From Candidatus Binatia bacterium (GTDB lineage: Bacteria; Desulfobacterota; Binatia; Bin18), in assembly GCA_022820725.1 (NCBI GenBank), contig JAJEFA010000017.1, positions 1 through 64,000 on the forward strand: a DNA stretch of 64,000 nt. The letters run 5' to 3'. How positions within the stretch are numbered: position 1 is the first letter of the stretch; every line of letters starts with the position of its first letter. This document shows, piece by piece, positions 9,123-18,052 of this stretch. The position numbers and the translations under genes are program-made. The notes beneath the pieces are model-generated. The model did no database searches. It saw only the letters and a program-made list of their open reading frames with translations, and had not been told where the DNA came from.

Positions 9123-11000
9123 ATGTATGAAGCCTTTTACGGTTTTCAGGATAATCCGTTCCGCCTCACCCCAGACCCTCGTTACCTCTTTCTGAGCGCC
9201 AATCACCAGGAAGCCCTTGGTCATCTCCTGTTTGGGGTGAATGAGGGCAATGGCGTGGTGGTCCTGACCGGAGAAATCGGTGCGGGGAAAACGACGCTCC
9301 TACGGACCCTGGTGAGCGAGCTTGATGCATCGGCCACACTTGCGTATCTTTTTAATCCCGCGCTGTCCGATGTCGAGCTCTTGCAAGCGATCAATGCTGA
9401 CCTTGGACTACCGGCCGACTCGACGAGCAAAAGAGAGTTAACAGACGAACTCAACCGTTTTCTTCTCACCCAACAGGCTGCGGGACGACGGGTGGTGGTG
9501 ATTATCGATGAAGCCCAGAACTTGGCAGCGTCGGTTTTAGAACAACTCCGCCTCCTCTCTAACCTTGAGACCGAACAAGAAAAACTGCTGCACATTATTC
9601 TTGCCGGACAACCAGAGCTGCGTGAAATTCTGGCCCGGCCAGAACTTTCCCAACTCGATCAGCGCGTAACTCTACGCTGGCATCTTGAGCCGCTAGGCGT
9701 AAAAGACACTGCAGCCTACGTCCGACACCGACTCAGCGTTGCCGCAGATGGACGAGAAGTCGCGCTTTTTTCGCCCGCGGCCCTGCGCCAGGTGTACCGC
9801 TTTTCGCGCGGTATTCCACGACTTATCAACATCCTGTGCCACCGTGCGCTATTAGTTGGCTATACTCAAGAAGAGTCGCACATACAGTCACAGACGATTC
9901 GACAGGCTATCAGGGAATTACGTCGCCATACGATTCGTAATTCGCGTTTTCGCTGGTCACCGGCCACAGCGGCGATTGCACTCGCTATTGGCGGATTCCT
10001 GCTGGCCTGGGGAAGCTTTGATATTCCTGCGGCGTGGAATCAACTGGATAGGTGGGCATCCCACGAAGAGGCACAACGTCCTCCTCTAGCGAACACTTCC
10101 CCTGTACTGGAAACACGGCCAGGCGCTTCTCAGGAAGCACAGAAAGGGGCGGAAACGCCGCCCTCCACTTTGGAGCAGCCGACCGTAGACCTTGGGGTTG
10201 CAACATCCTCCTCACAGGAATTATTCCACGTCCTCCAGCAGGACGAGACGCTGTCCAGTGCGGTACGCGCAACACGCGAGCTGATTGCCGCGTGGCAGGA
10301 GACGCCTTTGGAAGAAATTGAGTGGCAAGACGGTAAACTCGACCTTGCTGCCATTGCCGCTGCTCGTCAGCTTGAGTATCTGCCCGTGCGGAGTGATATC
10401 CGCCTCCTGACTCTGCTGGACCTGCCAGTGATAATTGGTTTGACTGTTCCACCTTCTCAGCAGACGCACTTTGCTTTGATCCGCCAGGTGACAGATACCC
10501 ACTGCCGTATCCGGCTGGAGAGAGATTACGTCGTGCCACTCGAAGCGATTACACATCGCTGGGTTCGAGAAGCATACGTCTTTTGGAAAAACTACGAAGA
10601 GATCCGAACAACGCTGGCTATGGGCAGCAGTGGCCCGGCGGTTAAGAAGTTACAAACCTTATTGGCCAACGTCCCCACGCCGGCCCATATGGGAACCTTG
10701 CTCGTCCATCAGGCGGGAAGGGCAACGCCGTTTTTTGGACCACAAACGCAAGACGCAGTAGCGCAGTTCCAGAAAATGCAGCACCTCGTTCCCGACGGGA
10801 TCGTTGGGCCACAGACCCTGATTCTCTTGTACCGTCGCCTCCCCGAATATGCGCCACCGAGTCTGAGTCGAAGAGAGCAGGTTGAAGATGCGTCTGCTGT
10901 TCAGCTTCCAACGAGGATGCGGCAAGGAACAGATATTCCTCCTCGGAGCGAGCGGGTCGAGCCCATTGAACAACTTGAGCCTGTAGGGAAGGAAGCATGA
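9123..11000 (+). CDS. GspA/ExeA-like AAA ATPase with peptidoglycan-binding domain
   Basis: A 625-residue inner-membrane ATPase. It opens with the ExeA/MshM hallmark YGFQDNPFRLTPDPRYLF, Walker A TGEIGAGKTT (about residue 54), Walker B VVVIIDEAQNL (about 128), one transmembrane segment near 280-300, a C39-like region around 385-470, and a C-terminal PG_binding_1 domain (GSSGPAVKKLQTLL to FGPQTQDAVAQFQ to DGIVGPQTL). In type II secretion systems ExeA with ExeB carries the secretin through peptidoglycan. The next gene overlaps by 4 bases and is GspB-like. No other secretion genes are in the window. Confidence 0.9.
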   Translation: MYEAFYGFQDNPFRLTPDPRYLFLSANHQEALGHLLFGVNEGNGVVVLTGEIGAGKTTLLRTLVSELDASATLAYLFNPALSDVELLQAINADLGLPADSTSKRELTDELNRFLLTQQAAGRRVVVIIDEAQNLAASVLEQLRLLSNLETEQEKLLHIILAGQPELREILARPELSQLDQRVTLRWHLEPLGVKDTAAYVRHRLSVAADGREVALFSPAALRQVYRFSRGIPRLINILCHRALLVGYTQEESHIQSQTIRQAIRELRRHTIRNSRFRWSPATAAIALAIGGFLLAWGSFDIPAAWNQLDRWASHEEAQRPPLANTSPVLETRPGASQEAQKGAETPPSTLEQPTVDLGVATSSSQELFHVLQQDETLSSAVRATRELIAAWQETPLEEIEWQDGKLDLAAIAAARQLEYLPVRSDIRLLTLLDLPVIIGLTVPPSQQTHFALIRQVTDTHCRIRLERDYVVPLEAITHRWVREAYVFWKNYEEIRTTLAMGSSGPAVKKLQTLLANVPTPAHMGTLLVHQAGRATPFFGPQTQDAVAQFQKMQHLVPDGIVGPQTLILLYRRLPEYAPPSLSRREQVEDASAVQLPTRMRQGTDIPPRSERVEPIEQLEPVGKEA

Positions 11001-11929
11001 GCACGATCCTTGACGCCCTCAGAAAAATTGAAAGAGAGAAACAAGGGCAGGGCGGCCAGATCCGGACTCGCGTACTGACAGGCCCTCCTCGGCCTCTCTC
11101 TCCCACCCCGCCGTACCGGTCTCGGCTGTGGGTGGCTGGTATGAGTTTTCTTCTGGCAGGATTTATTGTAGGCGCATGGATGACTCGTCAGGAAGAAATC
11201 CCTCCAGAAGAAGGGGGAACGCCTCTACAGCACCTCTCAAAGGAAGTGGAACGCCGCTTTCCGCTACCGGTTATGCCTGAAGATTTCGGAGGGTCCGAGA
11301 AAACAGTCTCTGCTGTTACGGGGGGGCAAGTCCAAGAAGAACAGCGAAGAATAGGGAGCGTCACCGGCCCCTTTCTGCCTGAACACCCTCTTGTTCTCTC
11401 AGAGCCACCGCCTCTCCAGGATTCCCCCTTTGTCTCCTCCCCCCAAGTCGCGCTACGCACGTCGCTTGTGGACACCACCCCTCAGGGGTTTTCTGAGCCT
11501 GGCGGAAAGAAAGCCCACCAAGCACCTCAAAGACGCGAAGCCAGCGGCCCACACGTTTCCGAGACGGCGGGTGAGGGGCGTGAGACGACTCTGGAGAGTA
11601 GACAGGAAAATCAGCGAGGGGGGGAGCAGGCCGGGGAGGCGGAACACTCTGAACAAGAGTGGTCGATTGAGCCAGGGAAGCCGGCGGACAACGGAGAGTC
11701 GGACGAACCGGAAGATGTCTATGCTCCTGCCCCAGCCAATTCAGCGGTCAGCTTTCTTCAGTGGTCACCCGAGTCTGCGCGACGAAAGGCCTTTGTCAGG
11801 GTCGGAGGGAGCCCGTTGACCCTTGTTCACGAAGGCGATGCTATTGGCGGCTATACGGTCGCTGAAATCCGGCCAGACTCGGTCGCCCTTCGGTCTGGTA
11901 CGACCCGCTTTCAAATCCGCGTTCGCTAA
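10997..11929 (+). CDS. GspB-like general secretion pathway protein B
   Basis: A 310-residue protein with the very recognisable GspB N-terminus MSTILDALRKIEREKQ, one transmembrane segment around residues 45-62 (WVAGMSFLLAGFIVGAW), a long low-complexity Pro/Glu/Gln-rich periplasmic linker, and a C-terminal GspB domain of about 60 residues (KAFVRVGGSPLTLVHEGD to GGYTVAEIRPDSVALR). Its ATG overlaps the stop of the ATPase gene (ATGA), so the two are translationally coupled. The pair is expected to form an inner-membrane complex that helps assemble the outer-membrane secretin in the cell wall. Confidence 0.85.
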   Translation: MSTILDALRKIEREKQGQGGQIRTRVLTGPPRPLSPTPPYRSRLWVAGMSFLLAGFIVGAWMTRQEEIPPEEGGTPLQHLSKEVERRFPLPVMPEDFGGSEKTVSAVTGGQVQEEQRRIGSVTGPFLPEHPLVLSEPPPLQDSPFVSSPQVALRTSLVDTTPQGFSEPGGKKAHQAPQRREASGPHVSETAGEGRETTLESRQENQRGGEQAGEAEHSEQEWSIEPGKPADNGESDEPEDVYAPAPANSAVSFLQWSPESARRKAFVRVGGSPLTLVHEGDAIGGYTVAEIRPDSVALRSGTTRFQIRVR

Positions 11930-11971
11930 AGCTTTGACAGCTCTCTGCCTGAGGCTGACGGGGGGGAAGAA

Positions 11972-12091
11972 TTACGAAGCTGCGGCCTTTCTGACCTTCG
12001 CCTCTGCCTTGAGTTCTTTGATGCGGCGCTTGAGTGCTTTTTCGCGACGTCTGCGGCGTCGACGGATCTCCTGGTCTCTTTCTCTATGCAT
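11972..12091 (-). CDS. 39-residue arginine-rich small protein
   Basis: A very short gene between gspB-like and minC, on the opposite strand. ATG at 12091 follows AGGAGAAACC, a textbook ribosome binding site. The product starts MHRERDQEIRRRRRRREK and continues as a Lys/Arg/Ala helix ending in KAAAS; about half the residues are charged. Small Arg-rich proteins of this general form occur in many Deltaproteobacteria-like genomes and could bind RNA or nucleic acid, but the function is unknown. The rest of the gap (11930-11971 and 12092-12263) holds no other gene and probably the promoters of this gene and of minC. Confidence 0.55.
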   Translation of the reverse strand: MHRERDQEIRRRRRRREKALKRRIKELKAEAKVRKAAAS

Positions 12092-12263
12092 GGTTTCTCC
12101 TGACCTTCTCTCCGATTGCTCTTGCGGGTGTCTCCTTAGACTTGAGGCATATACTATACTCGTCTCAACCCGACCTGAAAACAGGGTCAAACTTTCTCGG
12201 TGGGAAAAATCCTAGCCACTAGATATTGTAGACCATATATTTTTCTGCTACAGGAAGTTGTGG

Positions 12264-13019
12264 ATGGTCTGGGGTAACCATACCCGCATCCAAACGAACG
12301 AGTGGGTGGAGTTGGTCGTGTCACAGGGGGGAACCTCGTTATTTTCCATAAAAGGGCTCAAAGAAGGCCCGACCCTTCTCTTTGATGACCACGCTCCGTT
12401 TGCCGATGTAGTTGCAGCGGTTGAGGAAGAATTAGCGCGGGCGAACGGTTTTTTTCGTGGCTCTCCTATCGTCCTACACTTCGGGGATCGTCCCCTGCAA
12501 AAAGAAGAATGGTGGCACCTGAAGGAGACCCTCCATCGAGAAGGGGTGCTGCTGCGCTACGTGGTTTCAAACGATGCCACCAGCAGGAAGATGTTATACA
12601 GAGAAGGGTTGTCCGTTCGGGAGAGTGTGCCGCTGCCCCGGACGGAGAAAACAGATCAAGACCCTCCTCCGCCCGAAGGACAGCGGGCATCATATCTGCG
12701 CCACGGGATGCGGGGCGGACAGAAAGAAGTTTTTGATGGGGATGTAATCCTGGCTGGGGATGTGAACCAAGGAGCGGAAATCATCGCAGGTGGGGATGTG
12801 GTTGTGATAGGAACGCTACGCGGAGTTGTCCACGCCGGCTATCCCGATAACGACAAGGCTGTGGTGATCGCGCTCAACCTGACGCCGCTACAACTCAGAA
12901 TTGGACCCTTGATCGCCATTCCAGAAGAAGGGCAAAACCACCGCGGTGTACTCCACCCGGAAGTCGCTCGGGTTCTGGATGATCAGATCGTGATTGAACC
13001 ATATAACGGGAAGCTATAG
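12264..13019 (+). CDS. minC: Septum site-determining protein MinC
   Basis: Inhibitor of FtsZ ring formation away from mid-cell, used with MinD and MinE. The 251-residue protein has an N-terminal MinC_N domain and a C-terminal right-handed beta-helix with the telltale DVILAGDVNQGAEIIAGGDV and GTLRGVVHAGYPDN that binds MinD. ATG at 12264 lies 8 bases after GGA; a TTG two codons upstream is too close to it. MinD begins 12 bases downstream, and minE follows. Order minC-minD-minE is the usual one. Confidence 0.95.
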   Translation: MVWGNHTRIQTNEWVELVVSQGGTSLFSIKGLKEGPTLLFDDHAPFADVVAAVEEELARANGFFRGSPIVLHFGDRPLQKEEWWHLKETLHREGVLLRYVVSNDATSRKMLYREGLSVRESVPLPRTEKTDQDPPPPEGQRASYLRHGMRGGQKEVFDGDVILAGDVNQGAEIIAGGDVVVIGTLRGVVHAGYPDNDKAVVIALNLTPLQLRIGPLIAIPEEGQNHRGVLHPEVARVLDDQIVIEPYNGKL

Positions 13020-13031
13020 GAGAGGTGAGCC

Positions 13032-13826
13032 ATGAGTGGACGAGCCATCGTCGTTACCTCGGGCAAGGGGGGGGTCGGGAAAACGACCGCAACCGCAAAC
13101 ATCGGCCTGAGTCTTGCCAGCCGGGATCAAAAGGTGGTGCTGATTGATGGGGATATCGGGTTGCGCAATCTTGACCTCATTCTGGGCGTCGAAAACCGGG
13201 TCGTCTACAATATTGTTGACGTGGTGAGCGGACGCTGTCAGCCCAGGCAGGCACTGGTCAAGGACAAGCGGATTTCGAGCCTTTTTCTGATTCCAGCCTC
13301 GCAGATTGACCAGAAGGAGGCGATTAATGCTGACCAGATGCGGGACTTGTCCACTCAGCTGAAGGAGGAATTCGACTTCGTCCTCATAGATTGCCCGGCC
13401 GGAATTGAGCAGGGGTTCCGAAACGCGGTGGCGGCGGCAGATGAGGCGATTGTGGTGACGACGCCAGACGTCTCCCCAGTCCGTGACGCAGACCGCGTCA
13501 TTGGTCTGCTACAGAGTTCGCTCGGCGAACCTCAGCTCATTATTAATCGCATGTCTATGGCCATGGTAAAGCGGGGGGACATGCTCGACCAACAAGATGT
13601 GTTGGACATCTTGGCCATCCGCCTCCTTGGGATTGTCCCCGAAGATGAAGCAGTCGTGATTGCCGGTAACAAAGGGGCTCCGGTCGTCCTGAATGGCGGC
13701 TCGCCGTCTGGCGATGCCTACGGGCGTATCGCGCGCAGGATTCTTGGGGAAGACGTTCCGATTCCCGAGCTGAACGGCCACTCTAGTTTCGCCAAACGGC
13801 TCGGCCAATTCATCTTTGGGAGATAA
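13032..13826 (+). CDS. minD: Septum site-determining protein MinD
   Basis: Membrane-associated ATPase of the ParA/MinD family that recruits MinC and oscillates under MinE control. The 264-residue protein starts ARAIVVTSGKGGVGKTT-like (here GRAIVVTSGKGGVGKTTAT), the deviant Walker A with the signature lysine, then LIDGDIGLRNLDLILG and DFVLIDCPAGIEQGF. The C-terminus ends in a short amphipathic segment (FAKRLGQFIFGR) suited to membrane targeting. AGGAGAGGTGAGCC precedes the ATG. minE starts 3 bases after its stop. Confidence 0.97.
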   Translation: MSGRAIVVTSGKGGVGKTTATANIGLSLASRDQKVVLIDGDIGLRNLDLILGVENRVVYNIVDVVSGRCQPRQALVKDKRISSLFLIPASQIDQKEAINADQMRDLSTQLKEEFDFVLIDCPAGIEQGFRNAVAAADEAIVVTTPDVSPVRDADRVIGLLQSSLGEPQLIINRMSMAMVKRGDMLDQQDVLDILAIRLLGIVPEDEAVVIAGNKGAPVVLNGGSPSGDAYGRIARRILGEDVPIPELNGHSSFAKRLGQFIFGR

Positions 13827-13829
13827 GCT

Positions 13830-14117
13830 ATGACATTAACGGAACGTATCCAGCTCTTTTTTGGCAAAAGCGGAAGTGGCAGTAAGGACGCTGCAAAGAA
13901 TCGCCTCCTCCTGGTCTTACAAGACGACCGACTTGGCTTGACTGGGGAAAAGAAGGAAGCCTTGCGGAAAGATATCCTTGCGGCAATTCGGAAGCATCTC
14001 GATATCGACGCGGAGGGCTTCACTATGGAGTTTATGTCCAGCGCAACAGATCAGAAGGAGATGCGTGTCACAGCCCCCGTACAGCTTGGCCGAGGGGCGG
14101 TGAACCTCTCAAAATAA
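13830..14117 (+). CDS. minE: Cell division topological specificity factor MinE
   Basis: A 95-residue MinE, close to the family length. N-terminal membrane-binding and MinD-activating region (TERIQLFFGKSGSG, then AAKNRLLLVLQDDR) and C-terminal dimerisation domain beginning LRKDILAAIRKHLDID. It stimulates MinD ATPase and confines MinCD to the poles. Third gene of minCDE, 3 bases after minD, and followed by a strong hairpin terminator at 14156-14183. Confidence 0.95.
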   Translation: MTLTERIQLFFGKSGSGSKDAAKNRLLLVLQDDRLGLTGEKKEALRKDILAAIRKHLDIDAEGFTMEFMSSATDQKEMRVTAPVQLGRGAVNLSK

Positions 14118-14155
14118 GGCTGGTTGAAAGCTGGTTGGCGTAACAGAGCGGACCG

Positions 14156-14183
14156 AAAAGGGCGGCGGAAGTCGCCCTTTTTT
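14156..14183. terminator. Bidirectional terminator between minE and hslU
   Basis: Stem AAAGGGCG (14157-14164) and CGCCCTTT (14173-14180) with an 8-base loop, followed by a run of six T on the plus strand and preceded by AAAA, which gives TTTT on the minus strand. It can end both the minCDE and the xerC-hslVU transcripts, which converge here. Confidence 0.85.
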
Positions 14184-14228
14184 CTTGTGCCTCCTCTTTC
14201 CTTCCAAGGAGGGACGGTTTTGCAATGT

Positions 14229-15617
14229 CTATAAAATATATCGGGACAAGTCTTGATCTTTGACAATTGCTTCTAGCTTGTCCCGGACATAATTGGCATC
14301 AATCGGCAGCTCCCGCCCGCTCAATTCTGGAGCGTCAAAAGAGAGGTCCTCGACCAGCCGTTCGACTACCGTATGCAGTCGCCGTGCTCCGATATTCTCA
14401 GTCCGTTCATTTACGGTGGCGGCAATCTGGGCAATCTGCTCTACAGCGTCAGCCGTAAAGTTGAGCCTGACGTCTTCGGTATCGAGTAAGGCGACATACT
14501 GGGTCAGTAACGCATTTTTCGGTTCGGTCAGGATCCGAACAAAATCTCCGTGCGTCAGAGATTCCAGTTCCACGCGAATCGGGAAACGCCCCTGAAATTC
14601 CGGAATCAGGTCTGAGGGCTTGGCGGTATGAAATGCGCCCGACGCAACAAAAAGGATGTGGTCGGTGCGGACCATGCCATATTTGGTATTGACGGTACAG
14701 CCTTCGACCAGCGGCAGCAGGTCTCGCTGAACACCCTGGCGAGAGACGTCTGCGCCGTGGGTGTTCTCTCGACCGGCAATTTTATCGATTTCGTCAATAA
14801 AGATGATACCAGTCTGTTCGACCCGACGAATGGCCTCCTGGACGACCGCGTCCATATCAACCAGCTTGTCGGCCTCTTCGACTGTCAGAATCTCGAGCGC
14901 TTCCGGGACCTTCACGCGGCGTTTCTTGGTTTGCTTGGGCATCATATTGGAGAACATCTCTTTGAGCTGATTCTCCATTTCTTCCATGCCCTGCGGAGCC
15001 ATGACTTCGACAAAGGGGGTGGCAGAGCGGGTAATTTCAAGCTCCACCTCCCGCTCGTCCAGCTTTCCTTCGTGGAGCATGCGTCGCATTTTTTCCCGTG
15101 TGCTATTCCTGGCGCTTGTGGCTCCCTCCTCACTCAGGCTGGCCGCGGACGGCGTTGGAGGAAGCAGGAGGTCGAGGAGCTGCTCCTCCGCCTGAGCGTG
15201 GGCCTTGACCTGGATCCGTTCTTTTTCTTCCTGCTTGACCAAGCCGGCGGCCAGCTCTGTCAGATCCCGTACCATAGATTCGACATCGCGCCCTACATAG
15301 CCGACCTCGGTAAACTTTGAGGCCTCCACTTTGATAAACGGCGCCTGGGCCAGACGCGCCAAACGGCGGGCGATCTCGGTTTTGCCGACCCCGGTCGGAC
15401 CGATCATCAAAATATTTTTCGGAGCAATCTCGTCCCGCAAATCTTCCGGGACTTGCTGCCGTCTCCAGCGATTCCGCAACGCAATCGCAACGGAACGTTT
15501 GGCTTTCGCTTGGCCAATAATATACCGGTCCAACTCGGAGACGATTTCTCGCGGGGTCATAACCGGGGGGCCTGCGTCTTGAACAAGTACGGGCGCCCCG
15601 TCGACGACATCCGTCAT
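14229..15617 (-). CDS. hslU: ATP-dependent protease ATPase subunit HslU (ClpY)
   Basis: Unfoldase of the HslUV protease. The 462-residue AAA+ protein shows TPREIVSELDRYIIGQ at the start, Walker A GPTGVGKTEIARRLA, pore-loop/motif KFTEVGYVGRDVESMVRDL, Walker B IIFIDEIDKI, ASGAFH and the C-terminal RRLHTVVERLVEDL to the end LSRYIL, whose exposed tail inserts into HslV. A charged I-domain (about residues 110-230) lies between. ATG at 15617 follows GAGGAACTATAAG. hslV ends 1 base upstream. Operon order xerC-hslV-hslU is widespread. Confidence 0.97.
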   Translation of the reverse strand: MTDVVDGAPVLVQDAGPPVMTPREIVSELDRYIIGQAKAKRSVAIALRNRWRRQQVPEDLRDEIAPKNILMIGPTGVGKTEIARRLARLAQAPFIKVEASKFTEVGYVGRDVESMVRDLTELAAGLVKQEEKERIQVKAHAQAEEQLLDLLLPPTPSAASLSEEGATSARNSTREKMRRMLHEGKLDEREVELEITRSATPFVEVMAPQGMEEMENQLKEMFSNMMPKQTKKRRVKVPEALEILTVEEADKLVDMDAVVQEAIRRVEQTGIIFIDEIDKIAGRENTHGADVSRQGVQRDLLPLVEGCTVNTKYGMVRTDHILFVASGAFHTAKPSDLIPEFQGRFPIRVELESLTHGDFVRILTEPKNALLTQYVALLDTEDVRLNFTADAVEQIAQIAATVNERTENIGARRLHTVVERLVEDLSFDAPELSGRELPIDANYVRDKLEAIVKDQDLSRYIL

Positions 15618-15618
15618 C

Positions 15619-16155
15619 TTATAGTTCCTCCACTACAATCTGGTCGTTGGTGTATACGCAAATAGCTCCGGCGATGCGCATGGCCTCCTCAACAATCCGG
15701 ACCGCATCCAGAGGCGTGTGGGCGACTAATGCACGAGCTGCTGCCAGAGCATAATTGCCACCCGATCCAATAGCCAGAACGCCGTCGTCAGGCTCAAGCA
15801 CATCTCCGCTCCCGGAGATCAGTAGAGATGACTCGTGATCAACGACCGCCATCAGCGCTTCAAGGCGACGTAAGACCCGGTCCGCACGCCAGTCCCGGGC
15901 CAGTTCGACCGCGGCTCGCCGGAGGTTGCCATTATATTCTTCCAGCTTCCCTTCGAATTTTTCGCACAGGGTAATGGCATCCGCCGTCCCGCCTGCAAAA
16001 CCCGCCAGAATACGATCCTTATACAAGCGGCGGACTTTCCGTGCGGCGTGCTTGACGACAGTGTCTCCGAGGCTGACCTGCCCGTCTCCCGCCATGGCAA
16101 CTTTGCCGTCACGGCGGACGGTGAGAATAGTTGTTCCATGCATAGGTGCGCTCAC
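15619..16155 (-). CDS. hslV: ATP-dependent protease subunit HslV (ClpQ)
   Basis: Threonine peptidase core of HslUV. Conserved HGTTILTVRRDGKVAMAGDG places the catalytic threonine directly after HG, so a short propeptide must be removed. GTG at 16155 is preferred as start because GGAGGA lies 7 bases upstream; this gives 178 residues and the propeptide MSAPMHG. An in-frame ATG at 16143 is 19 bases from that site and is less likely. Other family marks: GFAGGTADAITL, GSGGNYALAAARAL. Followed after 1 base by hslU. Confidence 0.95.
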   Translation of the reverse strand: MSAPMHGTTILTVRRDGKVAMAGDGQVSLGDTVVKHAARKVRRLYKDRILAGFAGGTADAITLCEKFEGKLEEYNGNLRRAAVELARDWRADRVLRRLEALMAVVDHESSLLISGSGDVLEPDDGVLAIGSGGNYALAAARALVAHTPLDAVRIVEEAMRIAGAICVYTNDQIVVEEL

Positions 16156-16257
16156 CGTATGTCCTCCAACCACCGGATATTCATAGCATAGGGTCTTGAA
16201 TGAACTATTGCAGGCGACGTTATAGAAGACGCAGGGGCTGAGTCACAAGAGGTCGGC

Positions 16258-17202
16258 TTAGGCCCGCGGGTGCGCTTTGTCATACACTTGGGTGAGGCGG
16301 TCCAAATTGACGTGGGTGTAGCGCTGTGTGGTGGACAGGCTGGAATGCCCCAACAGCTCCTGAATCGCCCGCAGGTCAGCTCCCGCATCAAGCAAATGTG
16401 TCGCAAAGGTGTGGCGTAGTGCGTGGGGACTGATCTTGTGGGCCAGACCGCACTGCTTGGCATAGCTGGCGACAAGTCGAGCAACGCTCCGAGGAGTTAA
16501 GCGTCCACCGCGTTGGTTGAGAAAAACCGGCTTGGCGTCACCTGCCGATACGTCATGAGACGTCGGCTGATAATTATTGCCGAGCAAGGCCGGAATCTCT
16601 GCCCGATACCGGTGTAGCGCGCCAAGCGCCGTGTGGCCAATCGGCACAATCCGTTCCTTCTGCCCTTTCCCCTTCACCCGCAGAACTTCAAGGTTGGGAT
16701 CGATATCCTCCCAGTTCAGGCCAGTTAATTCACTGACGCGGAGCCCGCACGAATAGAGCACTTCGAGTATGGCCCGGTCACGCAACTCGGCGGGGGTATC
16801 CGGTGCGGGAGTGTCCAAGAGCCGAAACATGTCGTCAACCGGGAGATAGGTCGGAAGGGGGTGGTCTTGCTTGGGCGAACTCAGGTGCAGGGTCGGGTCT
16901 TGGTCAATCACGGCCTCGCGCAGCAAGAAGCGAAAAAAGCTCTTGAGTGCCGAGAGCTTCCGACTAATCGAACTCTTCGTATGCTGTCGATACAAGGTGG
17001 ACAAAAAAGCCTGAATGCTGTGGTGACTGATCTGGGTGACATCGACCTGGCCGGGCTCCGCCTGTTCTGTCGGCTTTTCGACAAAAGCGAAGAATTGGTG
17101 CAGATCGCTACGGTAGTTCCGCAGGGTATGGGTAGAGACATTTTTCTCTACCTCCAGATAGACGGTATAGCGGTCAAACAATTCGTGGAGTTCTGGCGTC
17201 AT
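16258..17202 (-). CDS. xerC: Tyrosine recombinase XerC
   Basis: A 314-residue site-specific recombinase that resolves chromosome dimers with XerD. N-terminal SAM-like domain, then the catalytic set: Arg in SCGLRVSELTGL, Lys in VRVKGKGQKER-type turn, HALRHTFATHL (His and second Arg), LLGHSSLSTTQRYTHV (third His and nucleophile Tyr). Length is normal. It sits upstream of hslVU on the same strand, 100 bases away, the same neighbourhood as in many other phyla, which supports a housekeeping Xer rather than a mobile-element integrase. Confidence 0.93.
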   Translation of the reverse strand: MTPELHELFDRYTVYLEVEKNVSTHTLRNYRSDLHQFFAFVEKPTEQAEPGQVDVTQISHHSIQAFLSTLYRQHTKSSISRKLSALKSFFRFLLREAVIDQDPTLHLSSPKQDHPLPTYLPVDDMFRLLDTPAPDTPAELRDRAILEVLYSCGLRVSELTGLNWEDIDPNLEVLRVKGKGQKERIVPIGHTALGALHRYRAEIPALLGNNYQPTSHDVSAGDAKPVFLNQRGGRLTPRSVARLVASYAKQCGLAHKISPHALRHTFATHLLDAGADLRAIQELLGHSSLSTTQRYTHVNLDRLTQVYDKAHPRA

Positions 17203-17334
17203 TGGAATTTCAATTTATTACCTGCAATGGTATCAACAAGTCCGGTTTGAAGAAAGTGAGGAGAGAGACGGCCTGCGATGAGAAAACGAATGGCGTGCCG
17301 GGTAGTATAGAGAAAGAGCAAAACAGGGGCGGTT

Positions 17335-17625
17335 GTGCGAGTCTGTTATCAGTGCCAGACAGAAATATCTCTCGAAGAGCCCATTGGACGACGCGACACG
17401 TGTGCAGGGTGTGGGGCTGACGTGCGCTGCTGTCTCAACTGTACCTTTTACGACGTGCGTACTGCTGATGCGTGTCGTGAACCGCAAGCCGATCTCGTCC
17501 AGCATAAGGACGCTGCAAATTTTTGTGAGTTCTTTGCGCTCAAGAATACGCAGCCGAGCCCAGCCCGTCCGTCCGCAGCAGACGCTCGGGCACAACTGGA
17601 CGCCTTATTCAAAAAAAAGTCCTGA
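17335..17625 (+). CDS. Small conserved zinc-ribbon-like protein
   Basis: A 96-residue cysteine-rich protein starting with GTG behind AGGGGCG. It contains CYQC, CAGC, CCLNC, a later ACREPQ and NFCEFF, an arrangement suited to two zinc-binding sites; the tail is variable and Lys-rich. Proteins of this pattern (V-C-x2-C near the start and NFC-[DE]-[YF]-F further on) are common as uncharacterised small proteins in Deltaproteobacteria-like genomes. Followed 13 bases later by a lipoprotein gene. Function unknown. Confidence 0.75.
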   Translation: MRVCYQCQTEISLEEPIGRRDTCAGCGADVRCCLNCTFYDVRTADACREPQADLVQHKDAANFCEFFALKNTQPSPARPSAADARAQLDALFKKKS

Positions 17626-17638
17626 CAGAGTTCCTGCC

Positions 17639-18052
17639 ATGACCGCTCGGCGTTTCCCTCCGATGCTTTTTTGCTTTGTCTGGCTTGTGCTGCTGGGGGC
17701 CTGTCAGCCTGATCCGAACACGGCCCAAGGGACAGCCGAACTCTTTCTCGATGCGCATTATGTGCATATTGACTTGCCGACCGCTAGAGCCTATTGCGCC
17801 GGCTTTGCCCGTAACCGGGTAGAGGAGGAAATGCGACTGACCGAGGGCCTGACCATTGATGCAACAACACGGCAGCCTCGGGTGTACTATGAACTGCTTG
17901 AAGAAACACCACGCGGCGAATCGAGTGTGTCTTTCCTGTATAAGGCAGATTTTGACGTTGACGGAGCCGGACGATTTACCAAGAATATTGTGTTAACCCT
18001 GCGCAATCAGGCCGAGGGCTGGCGGGTGATCAATTACCGCGAGTACGACTAA
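17639..18052 (+). CDS. Small lipoprotein of unknown function
   Basis: A 137-residue protein with a lipoprotein signal peptide: TARR, hydrophobic core, then lipobox LLGAC with the acylated cysteine at about residue 22. The mature part (about 115 residues) resembles the fold used by small NTF2-like or DUF4878-like lipoproteins (TAELFLDAHYVHIDLPTARAYC followed by a beta-rich C-terminal half), but I cannot assign a family firmly. ATG at 17639 is 13 bases after the preceding stop, so it is probably cotranscribed with the zinc-ribbon gene. No terminator seen. Confidence 0.7.
   Translation: MTARRFPPMLFCFVWLVLLGACQPDPNTAQGTAELFLDAHYVHIDLPTARAYCAGFARNRVEEEMRLTEGLTIDATTRQPRVYYELLEETPRGESSVSFLYKADFDVDGAGRFTKNIVLTLRNQAEGWRVINYREYD

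Noticed and set aside
16258..17202. Tyrosine recombinase as sign of an integrated element
   Set aside because: It lies in the housekeeping xerC-hslV-hslU arrangement and has normal composition; no attachment sites or cargo nearby.
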